This document shows positions 7,538 through 16,623 of a DNA stretch of 33,655 bases, in pieces. A program made the translations under genes and the position numbers. Each line of letters begins with the position of its first letter. Within the stretch, counting starts at the first letter, position 1. Origin of the DNA: Candidatus Limisoma faecipullorum (lineage in GTDB: Bacteria > Bacteroidota > Bacteroidia > Bacteroidales > Muribaculaceae); NCBI GenBank assembly GCA_017694955.1, contig JADIMC010000013.1, positions 1 to 33,655 of the forward strand, in the 5' to 3' direction. The notes under the pieces were generated by a model. The model had not been told where the DNA came from. It was given only the letters and a program-made list of their open reading frames with translations, and ran no database searches.

Positions 7538-9631
7538 TTATTTGTTATCGTTCTTTAGCCATTTATCGAACCATTTGAAAAACTCGCGCTGCCATAATAA
7601 TGCGTTTTGCGGTTTCAATATCCAATGATTCTCATCAGGGAATACAAGCATATGAGACGGTATCCCCCGGAGTTGTGCGGCATTGAATGCCATCATCCCT
7701 TGTGACGCTAATATGCGATAGTCTTTTTCTCCGACTGTTATCATAATTGGGGCAGTCCATTTGTCAACAAATTTATGCGGGGAATTGGCGTATGTACGTT
7801 GCGCTATGGCGTTGTTCTTATCCCATGGGGCTCCGCCGAAATCCCAATTTGCAAACCACATTTCTTCTGTTTCGAGGTATTGTGCTTCTGTGTTGAATAT
7901 TCCGGCATGCGCCAATAGGGCGGCAAAGCGTTTTTCGTGATGGCCTGCAAGCCAATATACGGAAAATCCGCCATAACTTGCGCCAGTGGCGCCGATATGG
8001 TCTTTGTCGATATATGATTTTTCTTTCATATAATCAACTGCTGCAAAATAGTCTTTCATATTCTGACCTCCGTAATCGCCTGAAATCTGTTCGTTCCATT
8101 CGGTGCCAAATCCTGGTAATCCTCGGCGGTTTGGTGCTATTATGACATAGCCTTGCGATGCCATCAGACGTAGATTCCAGCGGGAGCTCCAAAATTGGCT
8201 TACAGCTTGTTGTGGACCTCCTTGGCAGTAAAGGATTGCGGGATATTTCTTGTTTTTATCGAAATTCGGAGGAAGCAATACCCAAGTGAGCATTTCTTTT
8301 CCGTCGGTTGTCGGAACAAGATGCTTTTCCACAGTCACTGGGTCGAGTTGTGACAGTAAATCGGTATTTACATTTGTAAGTTGTTGCTCATAGTCTTTAC
8401 CTACCATGAAAATTTCGTTAGGGTAGAGGAGTGAATGGCGTAATGCTATCAACTTCTTGGAATCAACAGGTGTCACCGACGCATAATCGCACATTTGGGC
8501 CGCAATCGTCTCTACTTTTTTTGTCTTCAAATCAATTTGGAATATGGGCGACGGTCCGTGATATGGCGCTATGAAATAAATGCTTTTGCTGTCTGGCGCC
8601 CATGCTATCGTGTTGACGGTATAATCCCAGTCTGAAGTCAGGTCTGTTTTTTCGCCAGATTGCATATCCATTACATATATACGGTTCTTGTCAGATTCGT
8701 AACCATCACGCTCCATCGACAGCCATGCAAGTTTATCTCCTTTCGGTGAGAACACCGGATTGGTGTCGTATCCCATCATTCCTTCCGTCAGATTTTTGGT
8801 CTGTTTGGTGGCTATGTCGTAAAGGTATAAATCTGAATTTGTCGATAAAGAATATTCTTTACCGGTTTTTTTACGTGATACATAAACCACTCCTTTCGAG
8901 TCGGGTGTCCATGCTAATGATTCCATACCTCCGAATGGTTTCATCGGTGATTCGTATGGCTCGCCTTCCATAATGTCGGTTATGCCTGTTAGTTTCTCAC
9001 CGTCATAGTCGGCGATGAAAGGATGTGGGATTTCTGTCACCCATTCGTCCCAATGTTTGTACATAAGGTCGTCAACGATGAATGCATTTGCCTTATCCAG
9101 ATCTGGATAACAGTCTGTCACTGTTTTGCCGTATTTCACGTTACTGATAAAAAGCACCTTTTTTTCATCGGGAGAGAATGCAAATCCTCCAAGCCCTTTT
9201 TCTACTGATGATATTTGCTTGCGGTTTGTGCCGTCAGCATCCATTACGAATAATTGCAATCCATTGTCTGCTTTATATAGGAAGGCAATCTGTTTTCCGC
9301 CGTTCAGCCATACGGCATTTGCTTCTGATTCTGTCGTGGTTGTGATTTGCTTGTTGTTCTTACCATCAATATCCATAACCCATAATTCCGTATTGCCTTT
9401 GTTGGCGGCAATGCTTGTAAAGGTTACTGAATACAGTAGCTTCTTCTTGTCGGGCGACAATTGCGGGTTACCTACTTGCCCGAATGCTTCAATCAACTCT
9501 GGTGTGAATTTTCCATCCTTTACTTCAAAAGACGGACGGCTTATTATTTCTGCTGTTTCGGATGCGGAAACGGCATTGCCTGTAGTGGCAAGTAATGAAG
9601 CCATAATGATTGTAGTTTTGGTTAAGTTCAT
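7538..9631 (-). CDS. S9 family peptidase, dipeptidyl-peptidase 5-like
   Basis: A 697-residue exported prolyl-oligopeptidase-family serine peptidase. A signal peptide covers about residues 1-24 (ending near NAVSAS). Residues 40-430 hold WD/TolB-like propeller repeats (recurring LSPDKKKLLYS, FSPDEKKVLF, WTPDSKGVVY, WAPDSKSIYF). The C-terminal alpha/beta hydrolase carries Ser552 in GASYGG, Asp637 in GEKDYRI and His669 in DENHW. The size, order and spacing fit the DPP5 branch known from Porphyromonas, which removes dipeptides from oligopeptides in the periplasm. The start codon is 1 bp past the ygiQ stop, so it is translationally coupled to that gene. Acylaminoacyl peptidase is the main alternative label. 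Confidence 0.88.
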   Translation of the reverse strand: MNLTKTTIIMASLLATTGNAVSASETAEIISRPSFEVKDGKFTPELIEAFGQVGNPQLSPDKKKLLYSVTFTSIAANKGNTELWVMDIDGKNNKQITTTTESEANAVWLNGGKQIAFLYKADNGLQLFVMDADGTNRKQISSVEKGLGGFAFSPDEKKVLFISNVKYGKTVTDCYPDLDKANAFIVDDLMYKHWDEWVTEIPHPFIADYDGEKLTGITDIMEGEPYESPMKPFGGMESLAWTPDSKGVVYVSRKKTGKEYSLSTNSDLYLYDIATKQTKNLTEGMMGYDTNPVFSPKGDKLAWLSMERDGYESDKNRIYVMDMQSGEKTDLTSDWDYTVNTIAWAPDSKSIYFIAPYHGPSPIFQIDLKTKKVETIAAQMCDYASVTPVDSKKLIALRHSLLYPNEIFMVGKDYEQQLTNVNTDLLSQLDPVTVEKHLVPTTDGKEMLTWVLLPPNFDKNKKYPAILYCQGGPQQAVSQFWSSRWNLRLMASQGYVIIAPNRRGLPGFGTEWNEQISGDYGGQNMKDYFAAVDYMKEKSYIDKDHIGATGASYGGFSVYWLAGHHEKRFAALLAHAGIFNTEAQYLETEEMWFANWDFGGAPWDKNNAIAQRTYANSPHKFVDKWTAPIMITVGEKDYRILASQGMMAFNAAQLRGIPSHMLVFPDENHWILKPQNALLWQREFFKWFDKWLKNDNK

Positions 9632-9632
9632 A

Positions 9633-11513
9633 TTACTTCTTTTTATTAGAATATTTATTATCTTGCTTTCTGTGGTTTGAGCCGAATAGCTCTTTTATTA
9701 TATCGTAGCGGTTTAGCTTTGTCAGTGATTTTCGTATTTCTGCTGTATATTCAGGCTTGTACCAAAAGAAATACTTTCGCTGTCCCTGCTTTTCTTCAGG
9801 AGTTTTTGCCGTATGGATTTTTCCCATTGTATATGGATGGTAGCCTGTATAGTAGATTTCAGATGCTACGGTCATAGGAGTAGGAGTGAAATCTTGCACT
9901 TGTTCCAGATGGAAGTTCAGTTTTTTTGTGATGGCAGCCAACTCTGCCATATCTTCTTCCGTACATGCCGGATGCGATGAAATGAAATATGGTATGAGTT
10001 GCTGATGTAAATCGTATTTGATGTTCAGCTCATCAAATATTTTCTTGAATTTATAGAATAGGGAGAATGATGGTTTCCGCATACAATTCAATACACGGTC
10101 TGATGTGTGCTCGGGAGCCACTTTCAAACGTCCTGATACGTGGTGTAATATCAGTTCTTCATTATATTTTCTGTTGATTTTGTTAATTTTAGGGTCTTTG
10201 TTAGATGACATTGACAGGTCATACCTTACTCCACTGCCGATAAAAGATTTTTTCACCTCTTTAATCGTATCTACTTCGTGATATATGTCGAGCAGGGGTG
10301 CATGGTTGTTGTTGAGATTCTGACAAGGTTGAGGATGAAGGCACGACGGACGGGTGCATTTTTTGCATATTTCCATATCGTATCCGTGCATTTTGTACAT
10401 ATTGGCCGACGGTCCTCCTAAATCGGAGATGTATCCTTTGAAATCAGGCATTTTTGTAATTTGTCGTGCTTCTTTTAAGATTGATTTTTTGCTTCGGGAA
10501 GCAATGAATTTTCCTTGATGGGCAGATATGGTGCAGAAAGCGCATCCGCCGAAGCATCCACGGTGCATATTTATGGAATGTCGTATCATTTCGTATGCCG
10601 GTATTGTCTTTCCGTTATAGCGAGGGTGAGGCATACGCGTGTAAGGCAAGTCGAAAGATGCGTCTATTTCCGTTTCTGTCATCGGAGGATACATTTTGTT
10701 GACTTTTATCACACGATTACCAGTCAATTGCCAAAGATTTCTGCCATTCCATCTGTTGGATTCTATTTCTATGTGTTTGAAATTTTCAGCTTGTTTCTTT
10801 TTGTCTGCCAGACATTCCTCATATGAGTGGAGGATGAAATCATCGTCATTGCCGGATTTGTTGGGAATGCATTCTTTTTTAAGTGATACGACTGTTTGTG
10901 GTATATTAGTCAGCTCGCTTATTTTTACTCCTGATTTTAATTGCTTTGCAATTTCTGCAATTGGTCTTTCTCCCATTCCGTAAACAAGCATATCTGCTTC
11001 GCATTCTGATAATATGGACGGAAGGAGTTTGTCTTGCCAATAGTCATAATGCGACAGCCGTCGCAAGGACGCTTCTATTCCTCCGGCTATTACAGGTGTT
11101 TCGGGAAACAGTTTCTTCAGAATATGGCAATATACTATAGTCGGATAATCCGGACGGGCTCCGTGTCTGCCATTTGGAGTATAGGCGTCATCGCTGCGTT
11201 TTCGCCTGGCGGCAGTATAGTGGTTGACCATTGAATCCATTGCGCCAGCGGATACTCCGAAAAACAGACGTGGAGTGCCTAATTTCTTGAAATCGCGTAA
11301 ATCATCTTGCCAATTTGGTTGTGGCACTATTGCCACGCGGTATCCTTTCGCTTCAAGTACTCTGCCTATGACGGAGCATCCCATTGACGGATGATCAATA
11401 TATGCATCTCCTGAAAACAGGATTACATCGATGTAGTCCCATCCTCTGTTCTCGACTTCCTTCTTGCTTGTAGGCAGCCATGATGTAATATTGCCGGTTT
11501 TATGATTTTCCAT
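9633..11513 (-). CDS. YgiQ family radical SAM protein
   Basis: A 626-residue iron-sulfur radical SAM protein of the YgiQ/UPF0313 family, whose reaction is unknown. The radical SAM cluster motif CxxxCxxC is at Cys320/Cys324/Cys327 (GCFGGCAFC). The N-terminal third is a cobalamin-binding-like Rossmann region (for example SMGCSVIGRVL and VIAGGIEASLRR). A further cysteine group, CKKCTRPSCLHPQPC at about 388-402, is typical of the family and may hold a second cluster. The start overlaps the end of uvrB by 14 bp, and its stop is followed after 1 bp by the DPP5-like start, so it is embedded in an operon. Confidence 0.92.
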   Translation of the reverse strand: MENHKTGNITSWLPTSKKEVENRGWDYIDVILFSGDAYIDHPSMGCSVIGRVLEAKGYRVAIVPQPNWQDDLRDFKKLGTPRLFFGVSAGAMDSMVNHYTAARRKRSDDAYTPNGRHGARPDYPTIVYCHILKKLFPETPVIAGGIEASLRRLSHYDYWQDKLLPSILSECEADMLVYGMGERPIAEIAKQLKSGVKISELTNIPQTVVSLKKECIPNKSGNDDDFILHSYEECLADKKKQAENFKHIEIESNRWNGRNLWQLTGNRVIKVNKMYPPMTETEIDASFDLPYTRMPHPRYNGKTIPAYEMIRHSINMHRGCFGGCAFCTISAHQGKFIASRSKKSILKEARQITKMPDFKGYISDLGGPSANMYKMHGYDMEICKKCTRPSCLHPQPCQNLNNNHAPLLDIYHEVDTIKEVKKSFIGSGVRYDLSMSSNKDPKINKINRKYNEELILHHVSGRLKVAPEHTSDRVLNCMRKPSFSLFYKFKKIFDELNIKYDLHQQLIPYFISSHPACTEEDMAELAAITKKLNFHLEQVQDFTPTPMTVASEIYYTGYHPYTMGKIHTAKTPEEKQGQRKYFFWYKPEYTAEIRKSLTKLNRYDIIKELFGSNHRKQDNKYSNKKK

Positions 11514-13548
11514 TCAGCAAATCTTCCATTTTAAGCATTTCATCCCTTAACTGAGCTGCAGAGAGGAAATCCATATTCTTGGCGGCATCAAGCATATCCT
11601 GACGGGTTTTGGCAATGGCTTTCTGCAAATCCTCTTTTGTCATGTATCCTATGACTGGATCTGCGGCAGTGCGTATGCTTTCTTTCTTTTCCGTATATGT
11701 GAATTTGTTAGACGAAGTCATTTCCCTGCCGGATGGATGCTTCTCCAATCTGCTGTCTTGCCCGATGATAGGCGTGCGGTCTTTGATTATTGCTTGAGGT
11801 TTTATCCCGTTCTTTTCATTGTAAGCCAATTGTATGGAACGGCGGCGTTCGGTTTCTTCTATGGTCTGTCTCATCGAGTCGGTTATCTTGTCGGCGTACA
11901 TGATTACGGTGCCATTCAGATTTCTTGCGGCCCTTCCTACGGTTTGAGTGAGCGATCTGTGCGAACGTAGAAAGCCTTCCTTGTCGGCATCGATTATGGC
12001 AACCAATGACACTTCTGGCAAATCAAGCCCTTCTCGCAGTAGATTTACTCCGATTAGCACATCGATGGCTCCTGCGCGTAAATCGTCAAGTATTTGAATG
12101 CGGTCCATAGTATCGACATCGGAATGGATGTATGCGCAGTTTATATCGAGTTTTGCAAGATATGCGGTTAATTCTTCTGCCATCCGTTTTGTTAAGGTTG
12201 TGACTAATGTGCGTTCGTGACGCTCAATGCGTTTTGTTATCTCTTCAAGCAAATCATCGATTTGTCCTTTTGATGGACGTACGACAATTAGAGGGTCAAG
12301 TAACCCGGTAGGGCGTATTAATTGCTCTACGACAACACCTTCTGATTTTTCCAGCTCGTAGTCGGCGGGTGTTGCGCTTACGTATATTGTCTGGTCTGTG
12401 GTCGCTTCAAATTCTTCGAATTTTAACGGGCGGTTGTCGATTGCGGCCGGGAGTCGGAAGCCATATTCAACAAGGTTCATCTTTCGGGATATGTCGCCGC
12501 CATACATGGCACGTATTTGTGGTATGGTCACATGGCTTTCGTCGATGATTGTCAGAAAATCTTTAGGGAAGTAGTCTAAAAGGCAGAACGGACGCATTCC
12601 TGGTTCTCTTCCGTCGAAATAGCGTGAATAGTTTTCAATGCCTGAGCAATAGCCCACTTCTCGTATCATTTCTACATCATATGTAACCCGTTCATATAGC
12701 CGTTTTGCTTCTAACTCTCTACCTTCATTTCGGAACATTTCCACCTGTTTGCCGAGGTCGATTTCTATTTGTCCAATAGCGTCGGCTGTCCTTTCTTTCG
12801 TTGTCACGAATATGTTGGCTGGGAATATTTTGTATCCCTCAAGCTCGCTTTCCACATACATGGTTTCCGGGTTGAGTGCCGAAATGGATTCTATCTCATC
12901 TCCCCAGAAAATTATGCGTATAATGATTTCTTCATAAGCAAGATACAAATCAACGGTATCGCCCTTTACTCTGAATTGCCCTCGTCCCAATTCGTTTTCA
13001 TTGCGGGAGTAAAGCGAATCGACGAGTTTACGCAATAATTCATTTCTTGATATTTGCTGACCGACTTTTATCTCTGTCACATTTTTATCGAAATCTTCAG
13101 GATTTCCGATGCCGTATAAGCAGGATACGGATGATACGATGACTACGTCGCGTCGTCCGGACAACAATGCTGTTGTGGCAGCTAAGCGGAGACGGTCTAT
13201 TTCATCATTAATCATCAGGTCTTTCTCAATGTATTTATCGGATGATGGTATGTAAGCTTCCGGTTGATAGTAATCGTAGTAGGACACAAAATAGTGTACG
13301 GCGTTGTCTGGAAAGTAGTTTTTGAATTCTGCGTAAAGCTGGGCGGCAAGTGTCTTGTTATGTGACAGCACAAGGGTGGGGCGGTTAAGGCGTTCGATTA
13401 CATTTGCCATGGTGAACGTCTTCCCTGAACCGGTCACGCCAAGCAATGTCTGGTATTTTACACCATCAAGTGCACATTTGCACAGCTCATCTATGGCTTG
13501 TGGCTGGTCGCCTGTCGGTTTATATTTTGAATGAAGTTTGAAATCCAT
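11500..13548 (-). CDS. uvrB: Excinuclease ABC subunit B
   Basis: A 682-residue UvrB, the damage-verifying helicase of nucleotide excision repair that acts with UvrA and UvrC. Walker A is GVTGSGKT with Lys43. The beta-hairpin that clamps DNA is seen at the YYDYYQPEAY segment (about residue 92). Walker B is DESHV (about 335), and helicase motifs ending in TQTVGRAARN are present. The C-terminal UVR domain that binds UvrC is present (MDFLSAAQLRDEM). Length is normal. It follows the META-domain gene by 12 bp and overlaps ygiQ by 14 bp. No LexA-like box was recognised at the head of the operon. Confidence 0.97.
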   Translation of the reverse strand: MDFKLHSKYKPTGDQPQAIDELCKCALDGVKYQTLLGVTGSGKTFTMANVIERLNRPTLVLSHNKTLAAQLYAEFKNYFPDNAVHYFVSYYDYYQPEAYIPSSDKYIEKDLMINDEIDRLRLAATTALLSGRRDVVIVSSVSCLYGIGNPEDFDKNVTEIKVGQQISRNELLRKLVDSLYSRNENELGRGQFRVKGDTVDLYLAYEEIIIRIIFWGDEIESISALNPETMYVESELEGYKIFPANIFVTTKERTADAIGQIEIDLGKQVEMFRNEGRELEAKRLYERVTYDVEMIREVGYCSGIENYSRYFDGREPGMRPFCLLDYFPKDFLTIIDESHVTIPQIRAMYGGDISRKMNLVEYGFRLPAAIDNRPLKFEEFEATTDQTIYVSATPADYELEKSEGVVVEQLIRPTGLLDPLIVVRPSKGQIDDLLEEITKRIERHERTLVTTLTKRMAEELTAYLAKLDINCAYIHSDVDTMDRIQILDDLRAGAIDVLIGVNLLREGLDLPEVSLVAIIDADKEGFLRSHRSLTQTVGRAARNLNGTVIMYADKITDSMRQTIEETERRRSIQLAYNEKNGIKPQAIIKDRTPIIGQDSRLEKHPSGREMTSSNKFTYTEKKESIRTAADPVIGYMTKEDLQKAIAKTRQDMLDAAKNMDFLSAAQLRDEMLKMEDLLNGKS

Positions 13549-13560
13549 TCTGTGATGATG

Positions 13561-14424
13561 TTATTCTTTTGTTTCGAGCTCTGATCTTTTTAGCGAGAGC
13601 ACTTCTTTTTTATCCTTGTCAAGCAGTCGCACGTTGTTATGGTCTTTTCTGTCTATGTATTCCACTTCTTCCAACGCTATTAGTAAATCGCGTTCAAGAT
13701 TCAATGCTGTGTCATTGCAATTGTTGTTAGTGGATGTGATACTGTAGAATTGGATGAACCAGTCTTTGTTTCTGTCGAGTCCTATTGTGCCGTTGAGTCT
13801 GTTGCATCCAAGATTTCCGTACAATTTTAATTCTGGAATGTCGATTACTAAATCGATTTCTTGATTTGAAACGTTTTTGCCGTGTATCGTGTTTATTTTC
13901 CACACGCCTGTCAGCACGTCTGCGTTATGGCGTTTGGTGTGCATGATTCTCTTGCCTGCAGCATCTTCCAGATCCATAAAATATAAATCTGATTTTTTAT
14001 AGATTATGAATTTTGATGCGGTGCCGAGTGCGTTTAATATGTTGTTTTCGTCGCTTATTGCATCACAATGTCTGGTTGTCGTTATTATATTGGAAAACTC
14101 GATATTGTCATTGTTCTCGATATTGAAATCTCCGTTTATATAGTTGCATCCGGTAAATCCGTATATTTTTCCTTCTCTCGGGCTGAAGTTGATGTATGCC
14201 CTTTCATCCATTGCATCGATTGCTTTTCCTGACGAATTTAGAATTATCCATTCTCCTCTTACACGTTGTTTCTGATTTGGAACGGAGATTCTTTCTGCTC
14301 TCGATTGGGCTTCGGTTATTGGCTCTGTTATGTATTCTATTTTTGTATTGTCCTTTAAGCCTGTCTTGCATGAAAATAACAGGCTTAATGATGTCAGGGT
14401 TATTATGTAGCTAAGGCGCTTCAT
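13561..14424 (-). CDS. META-domain lipoprotein with two META repeats
   Basis: An HslJ/META-family lipoprotein of 287 residues when started at the ATG at 14424. That start gives a clean signal (MKRLSYIITL...) and lipobox LFSC with Cys19; the frame extends 24 codons further up but that extension crosses the promoter and is not used. Two META domains are visible, each with a GxxGCNxxNG core: FTGCNYINGDF (first half) and NLGCNRLNGTI (second half). Family members are envelope stress or heat-shock related proteins of unclear mechanism. It is the first gene of the uvrB-ygiQ-DPP5 unit, 12 bp upstream of uvrB. Confidence 0.85.
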   Translation of the reverse strand: MKRLSYIITLTSLSLLFSCKTGLKDNTKIEYITEPITEAQSRAERISVPNQKQRVRGEWIILNSSGKAIDAMDERAYINFSPREGKIYGFTGCNYINGDFNIENNDNIEFSNIITTTRHCDAISDENNILNALGTASKFIIYKKSDLYFMDLEDAAGKRIMHTKRHNADVLTGVWKINTIHGKNVSNQEIDLVIDIPELKLYGNLGCNRLNGTIGLDRNKDWFIQFYSITSTNNNCNDTALNLERDLLIALEEVEYIDRKDHNNVRLLDKDKKEVLSLKRSELETKE

Positions 14425-14465
14425 ATCGTTTGAAATTTTGTTGATGCATCTTTTAATAGTATCTA

Positions 14466-14497
14466 CAAAGATAGTGAAAGCCGGGCGCAGAAGCAAA
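14466..14497 (-). promoter_or_regulatory. Consensus promoter for META-uvrB-ygiQ-DPP5 operon
   Basis: On the minus strand TTTG (14497-14494), a 20-bp spacer and TATCTTTG (14473-14466) match the Bacteroidetes primary promoter pattern exactly. Transcription would begin near 14459, giving a leader of about 35 nt before the META gene start at 14424. Confidence 0.8.
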
Positions 14498-14585
14498 TGA
14501 AAACGAAGATTTCAATTTGGCTATGCCGAGGCACGTCCTGTTTTCTGTAAAGATACGTCATATTTTCTCGACTTGCAATCTCAGG

Positions 14586-15863
14586 TTAATCATCTACCCA
14601 ATGTTTGCGTATGGGGTATTTTACAGGTCGTATAAGCAGTCTTAAAGATGTGGTGTAGAAAATGTATGCCCATATCCAGTTAATCAGCACGTTGACCTTG
14701 TTGCGCATACCTAGGATGGAAATCAGGTGGATAAACATCCATACGAACCATGCCGGTCTTCCGTAAAGGTATGAATATTTTAGGTCGCATACTGCGCGGT
14801 TGCGTCCTATTGTTGCCATCGAACCTTTGTCGATGTATTGGAATTGTTGTTTTGTCTTAGTTTTCCCATTCAGCATCATTGCAAGATAGTTGGCTTGCTG
14901 TATTGCAACTTGCGCCAGTTGTGGGTATCCGTTGGGATGTGATAGGTCGCACAACAAGGCTATGTCGCCAATTGCATAAATGTTATTATAGCCTTTGATA
15001 TTGAATTTTTCATCAATTATATAGCGGTTTCCTCTACCGATTGATTCGGAAGGGATTCCTTTCATTGTGTTTCCTGTGACTCCGGCAGTCCAAATCAGCG
15101 TTTCACAATAGATGTTTTCTCCGTTTGAAAGATGCACTATATTGTTTTCATACGATTCCATTAGGCAATTCAGGCGTGTTTCAATCATAAGATGTCCAAG
15201 GTATGTTTCTGCATCTTGTGAAGCCCTTTCGCTCATTGTGCGCAGGAAGCGGTCGGTGCCTTCTATAAGAATCACTCTTACGTCTTCTTTGCTTATTTCA
15301 GGATATTCCCGTTTGAGTATGTAGCGCTTCATTTCTCCTAATGCGCCAGCTATCTCGACGCCTGTCGGGCCTCCGCCTATTACGACGAAACTGAGCAGCT
15401 CCTGTTTGCGCTTTTTGTCTTTTGTTATGCATGCTCTTTCAAGTCTGTCTAAGATTTCGTTTCGCAGTCGTATTGCCTCAGCCGTTGATTTGAGGGTATG
15501 TACTTTTTCTTTTAGGGATGGGTTGTTGAAGAAGTTGTTGGTAGTCCCTGTGGCAATTATGAGCTTGTCATAATGCATCTCTTCAAACTGGGTCTTTACT
15601 ATATTCTTTTCCGGTATGATTTCAGATACTTGTCCTAAGTGGAAATTCACGTTCTTCAGACGTCTCATTTCTCTCCTGAAAGGAAATGATATGCTGCTCG
15701 GCTCCAGGCCGGATGACGCGATTTGATAGAACAAGGGTGGGAAGCAGTGGAAATTGTGCTTGTCAATGATTGTTACTTTATATTTGTCTTTGTCGAGCTT
15801 TTTTGCAAGATTAAGTCCGGCGAATCCGCCGCCTATGATAACTATGTGTTCAAGATTGTCCAT
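14586..15863 (-). CDS. ndh: Type II NADH:quinone oxidoreductase (NDH-2)
   Basis: A 425-residue FAD-dependent oxidoreductase that passes electrons from NADH to quinone without pumping ions. The N-terminal FAD site is IIGGGFAGLNLAK (about 9-21), the NADH site is VVIGGGPTGVEIAGALGEM (about 162-180) and the second FAD contact is IYAIGDIA (about 292-299). The C-terminal 60 residues are rich in Trp, Phe and Ile (PAWFVWMFIHL..., WIWAYIF) and form the amphipathic membrane-anchoring part of this family. It is encoded alone between two non-coding gaps. The general label NAD(P)/FAD-dependent oxidoreductase is safe; NDH-2 is the best specific call. Confidence 0.9.
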   Translation of the reverse strand: MDNLEHIVIIGGGFAGLNLAKKLDKDKYKVTIIDKHNFHCFPPLFYQIASSGLEPSSISFPFRREMRRLKNVNFHLGQVSEIIPEKNIVKTQFEEMHYDKLIIATGTTNNFFNNPSLKEKVHTLKSTAEAIRLRNEILDRLERACITKDKKRKQELLSFVVIGGGPTGVEIAGALGEMKRYILKREYPEISKEDVRVILIEGTDRFLRTMSERASQDAETYLGHLMIETRLNCLMESYENNIVHLSNGENIYCETLIWTAGVTGNTMKGIPSESIGRGNRYIIDEKFNIKGYNNIYAIGDIALLCDLSHPNGYPQLAQVAIQQANYLAMMLNGKTKTKQQFQYIDKGSMATIGRNRAVCDLKYSYLYGRPAWFVWMFIHLISILGMRNKVNVLINWIWAYIFYTTSLRLLIRPVKYPIRKHWVDD

Positions 15864-15914
15864 ATCGCTTTTGAATTCTTTGTGAGGAAAACAAACCTAA
15901 ATTGAATTTGTTTG

Positions 15915-15922
15915 CAAAGTTA
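15915..15922 (-). promoter_or_regulatory. Candidate -7 element for ndh
   Basis: Minus-strand TAACTTTG fits TAnnTTTG about 50 bp upstream of the ndh start. No good -33 TTG was seen at the expected distance, so only half the promoter is supported. Confidence 0.5.
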
Positions 15923-15984
15923 GCATAAATTTATAAAATCAGGTGTGATATCTGTGGATTTGTAATCAGTTGAAACATAATTGA

Positions 15985-16015
15985 AAAGAGGTGGCGATTT
16001 TGTCGCCACCTCTTT
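15985..16015 (-). terminator. Terminator after thioredoxin-like gene
   Basis: A 13-bp perfect stem (core GAGGTGGCGA / TCGCCACCTC) with a 5-nt loop, starting 5 bp after the stop of the minus-strand thioredoxin-like gene and followed on that strand by a T-rich run. It separates that gene from ndh. Confidence 0.88.
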
Positions 16016-16019
16016 CCTG

Positions 16020-16511
16020 TTATTGACGTGTAAGTTCTGTCAACTTTTCAAGGTCGGGATTTACTGCTATAATTTTACCATCACGGTTTATCAGGTAGCA
16101 GTTAAGCCCTTTGTCAAGACGGAATTGTTTGTACACTTCAGAATCTGTTCCGTCTTCATCAAAAAATTGTGTTCTTTTGTCGATGCCGTCAACTTGCAGT
16201 ATCTCGTTGAACAAAGTTTTGCTTCTGTCGTAGTTTACCGCTACAAAGACAATTTCATTGTTTGTCTTTTCTGTGGCATTGTATGCGGAAATGTTTCTTA
16301 TCCTGGATTCAGGATTGTCCGATGACCAGAAATTCAAGACCACATATTTACCTCTTTCTTTGCTGAGAGTGAAAGTCGAATCGTTATCGCTGACCGTAAT
16401 GTTCGGGGCGAATGAGTTGACTTTCCCGTCTATTTCCTGCGCATTATAGGCAGAAGAGAAAGATAAGAGTACGACAAGAATCACAATAAATGAAAATGTT
16501 TTCCTCATCAT
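16020..16511 (-). CDS. Exported thioredoxin-fold protein lacking the CxxC motif
   Basis: A 163-residue protein with a signal peptide (MMRKTFSFIVILVVLL..., cleavage near SSAYNA). The rest resembles the TlpA/AhpC-TSA thioredoxin fold: a PNITVSDNDSTFTLS entry strand, KYVVLNFWSS (the usual active-site strand), FVAVNYD, and CYLINRDGKIIAVNPD (the cis-Pro/beta-hairpin region). Where a thiol oxidoreductase has WCxxC, this protein reads WSSDNPES, so no redox cysteine pair exists; the only mature cysteine is in LNCYLI. It is therefore unlikely to be a disulfide reductase and may be a binding or structural derivative. Has its own promoter and terminator. Confidence 0.8.
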   Translation of the reverse strand: MMRKTFSFIVILVVLLSFSSAYNAQEIDGKVNSFAPNITVSDNDSTFTLSKERGKYVVLNFWSSDNPESRIRNISAYNATEKTNNEIVFVAVNYDRSKTLFNEILQVDGIDKRTQFFDEDGTDSEVYKQFRLDKGLNCYLINRDGKIIAVNPDLEKLTELTRQ

Positions 16512-16620
16512 TAAAAATTATAGTTCATACTAAAGACTTTCTTGGGCATCCGCCTGAGAAAAGCCTTTGCCGATTTTCGGCTGGCGGGGAACTCTTTTCC
16601 CGTTGCATTATTCATTTTGG
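16512..16620 (-). ncRNA. Possible structured 5' leader of the thioredoxin-like gene
   Basis: The promoter at 16624-16654 predicts a leader of about 105 nt. Within it several short inverted repeats are seen: CCGCC (16550-16554) with GGCGG (16583-16587) enclosing GCCGA/TCGGC (16569-16573/16577-16581), and an adjacent GGGAA/TTCCC (16587-16591/16597-16601). These are more G/C-rich than the surroundings. I do not recognise a known riboswitch; the fold is unproven. Confidence 0.35.
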
Positions 16621-16623
16621 CTG

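Noticed and set aside
16541..16600. CTGAGA and nearby stems as a TPP riboswitch on the plus strand
   Set aside because: The second conserved half of the THI element is absent and no thiamine gene follows.
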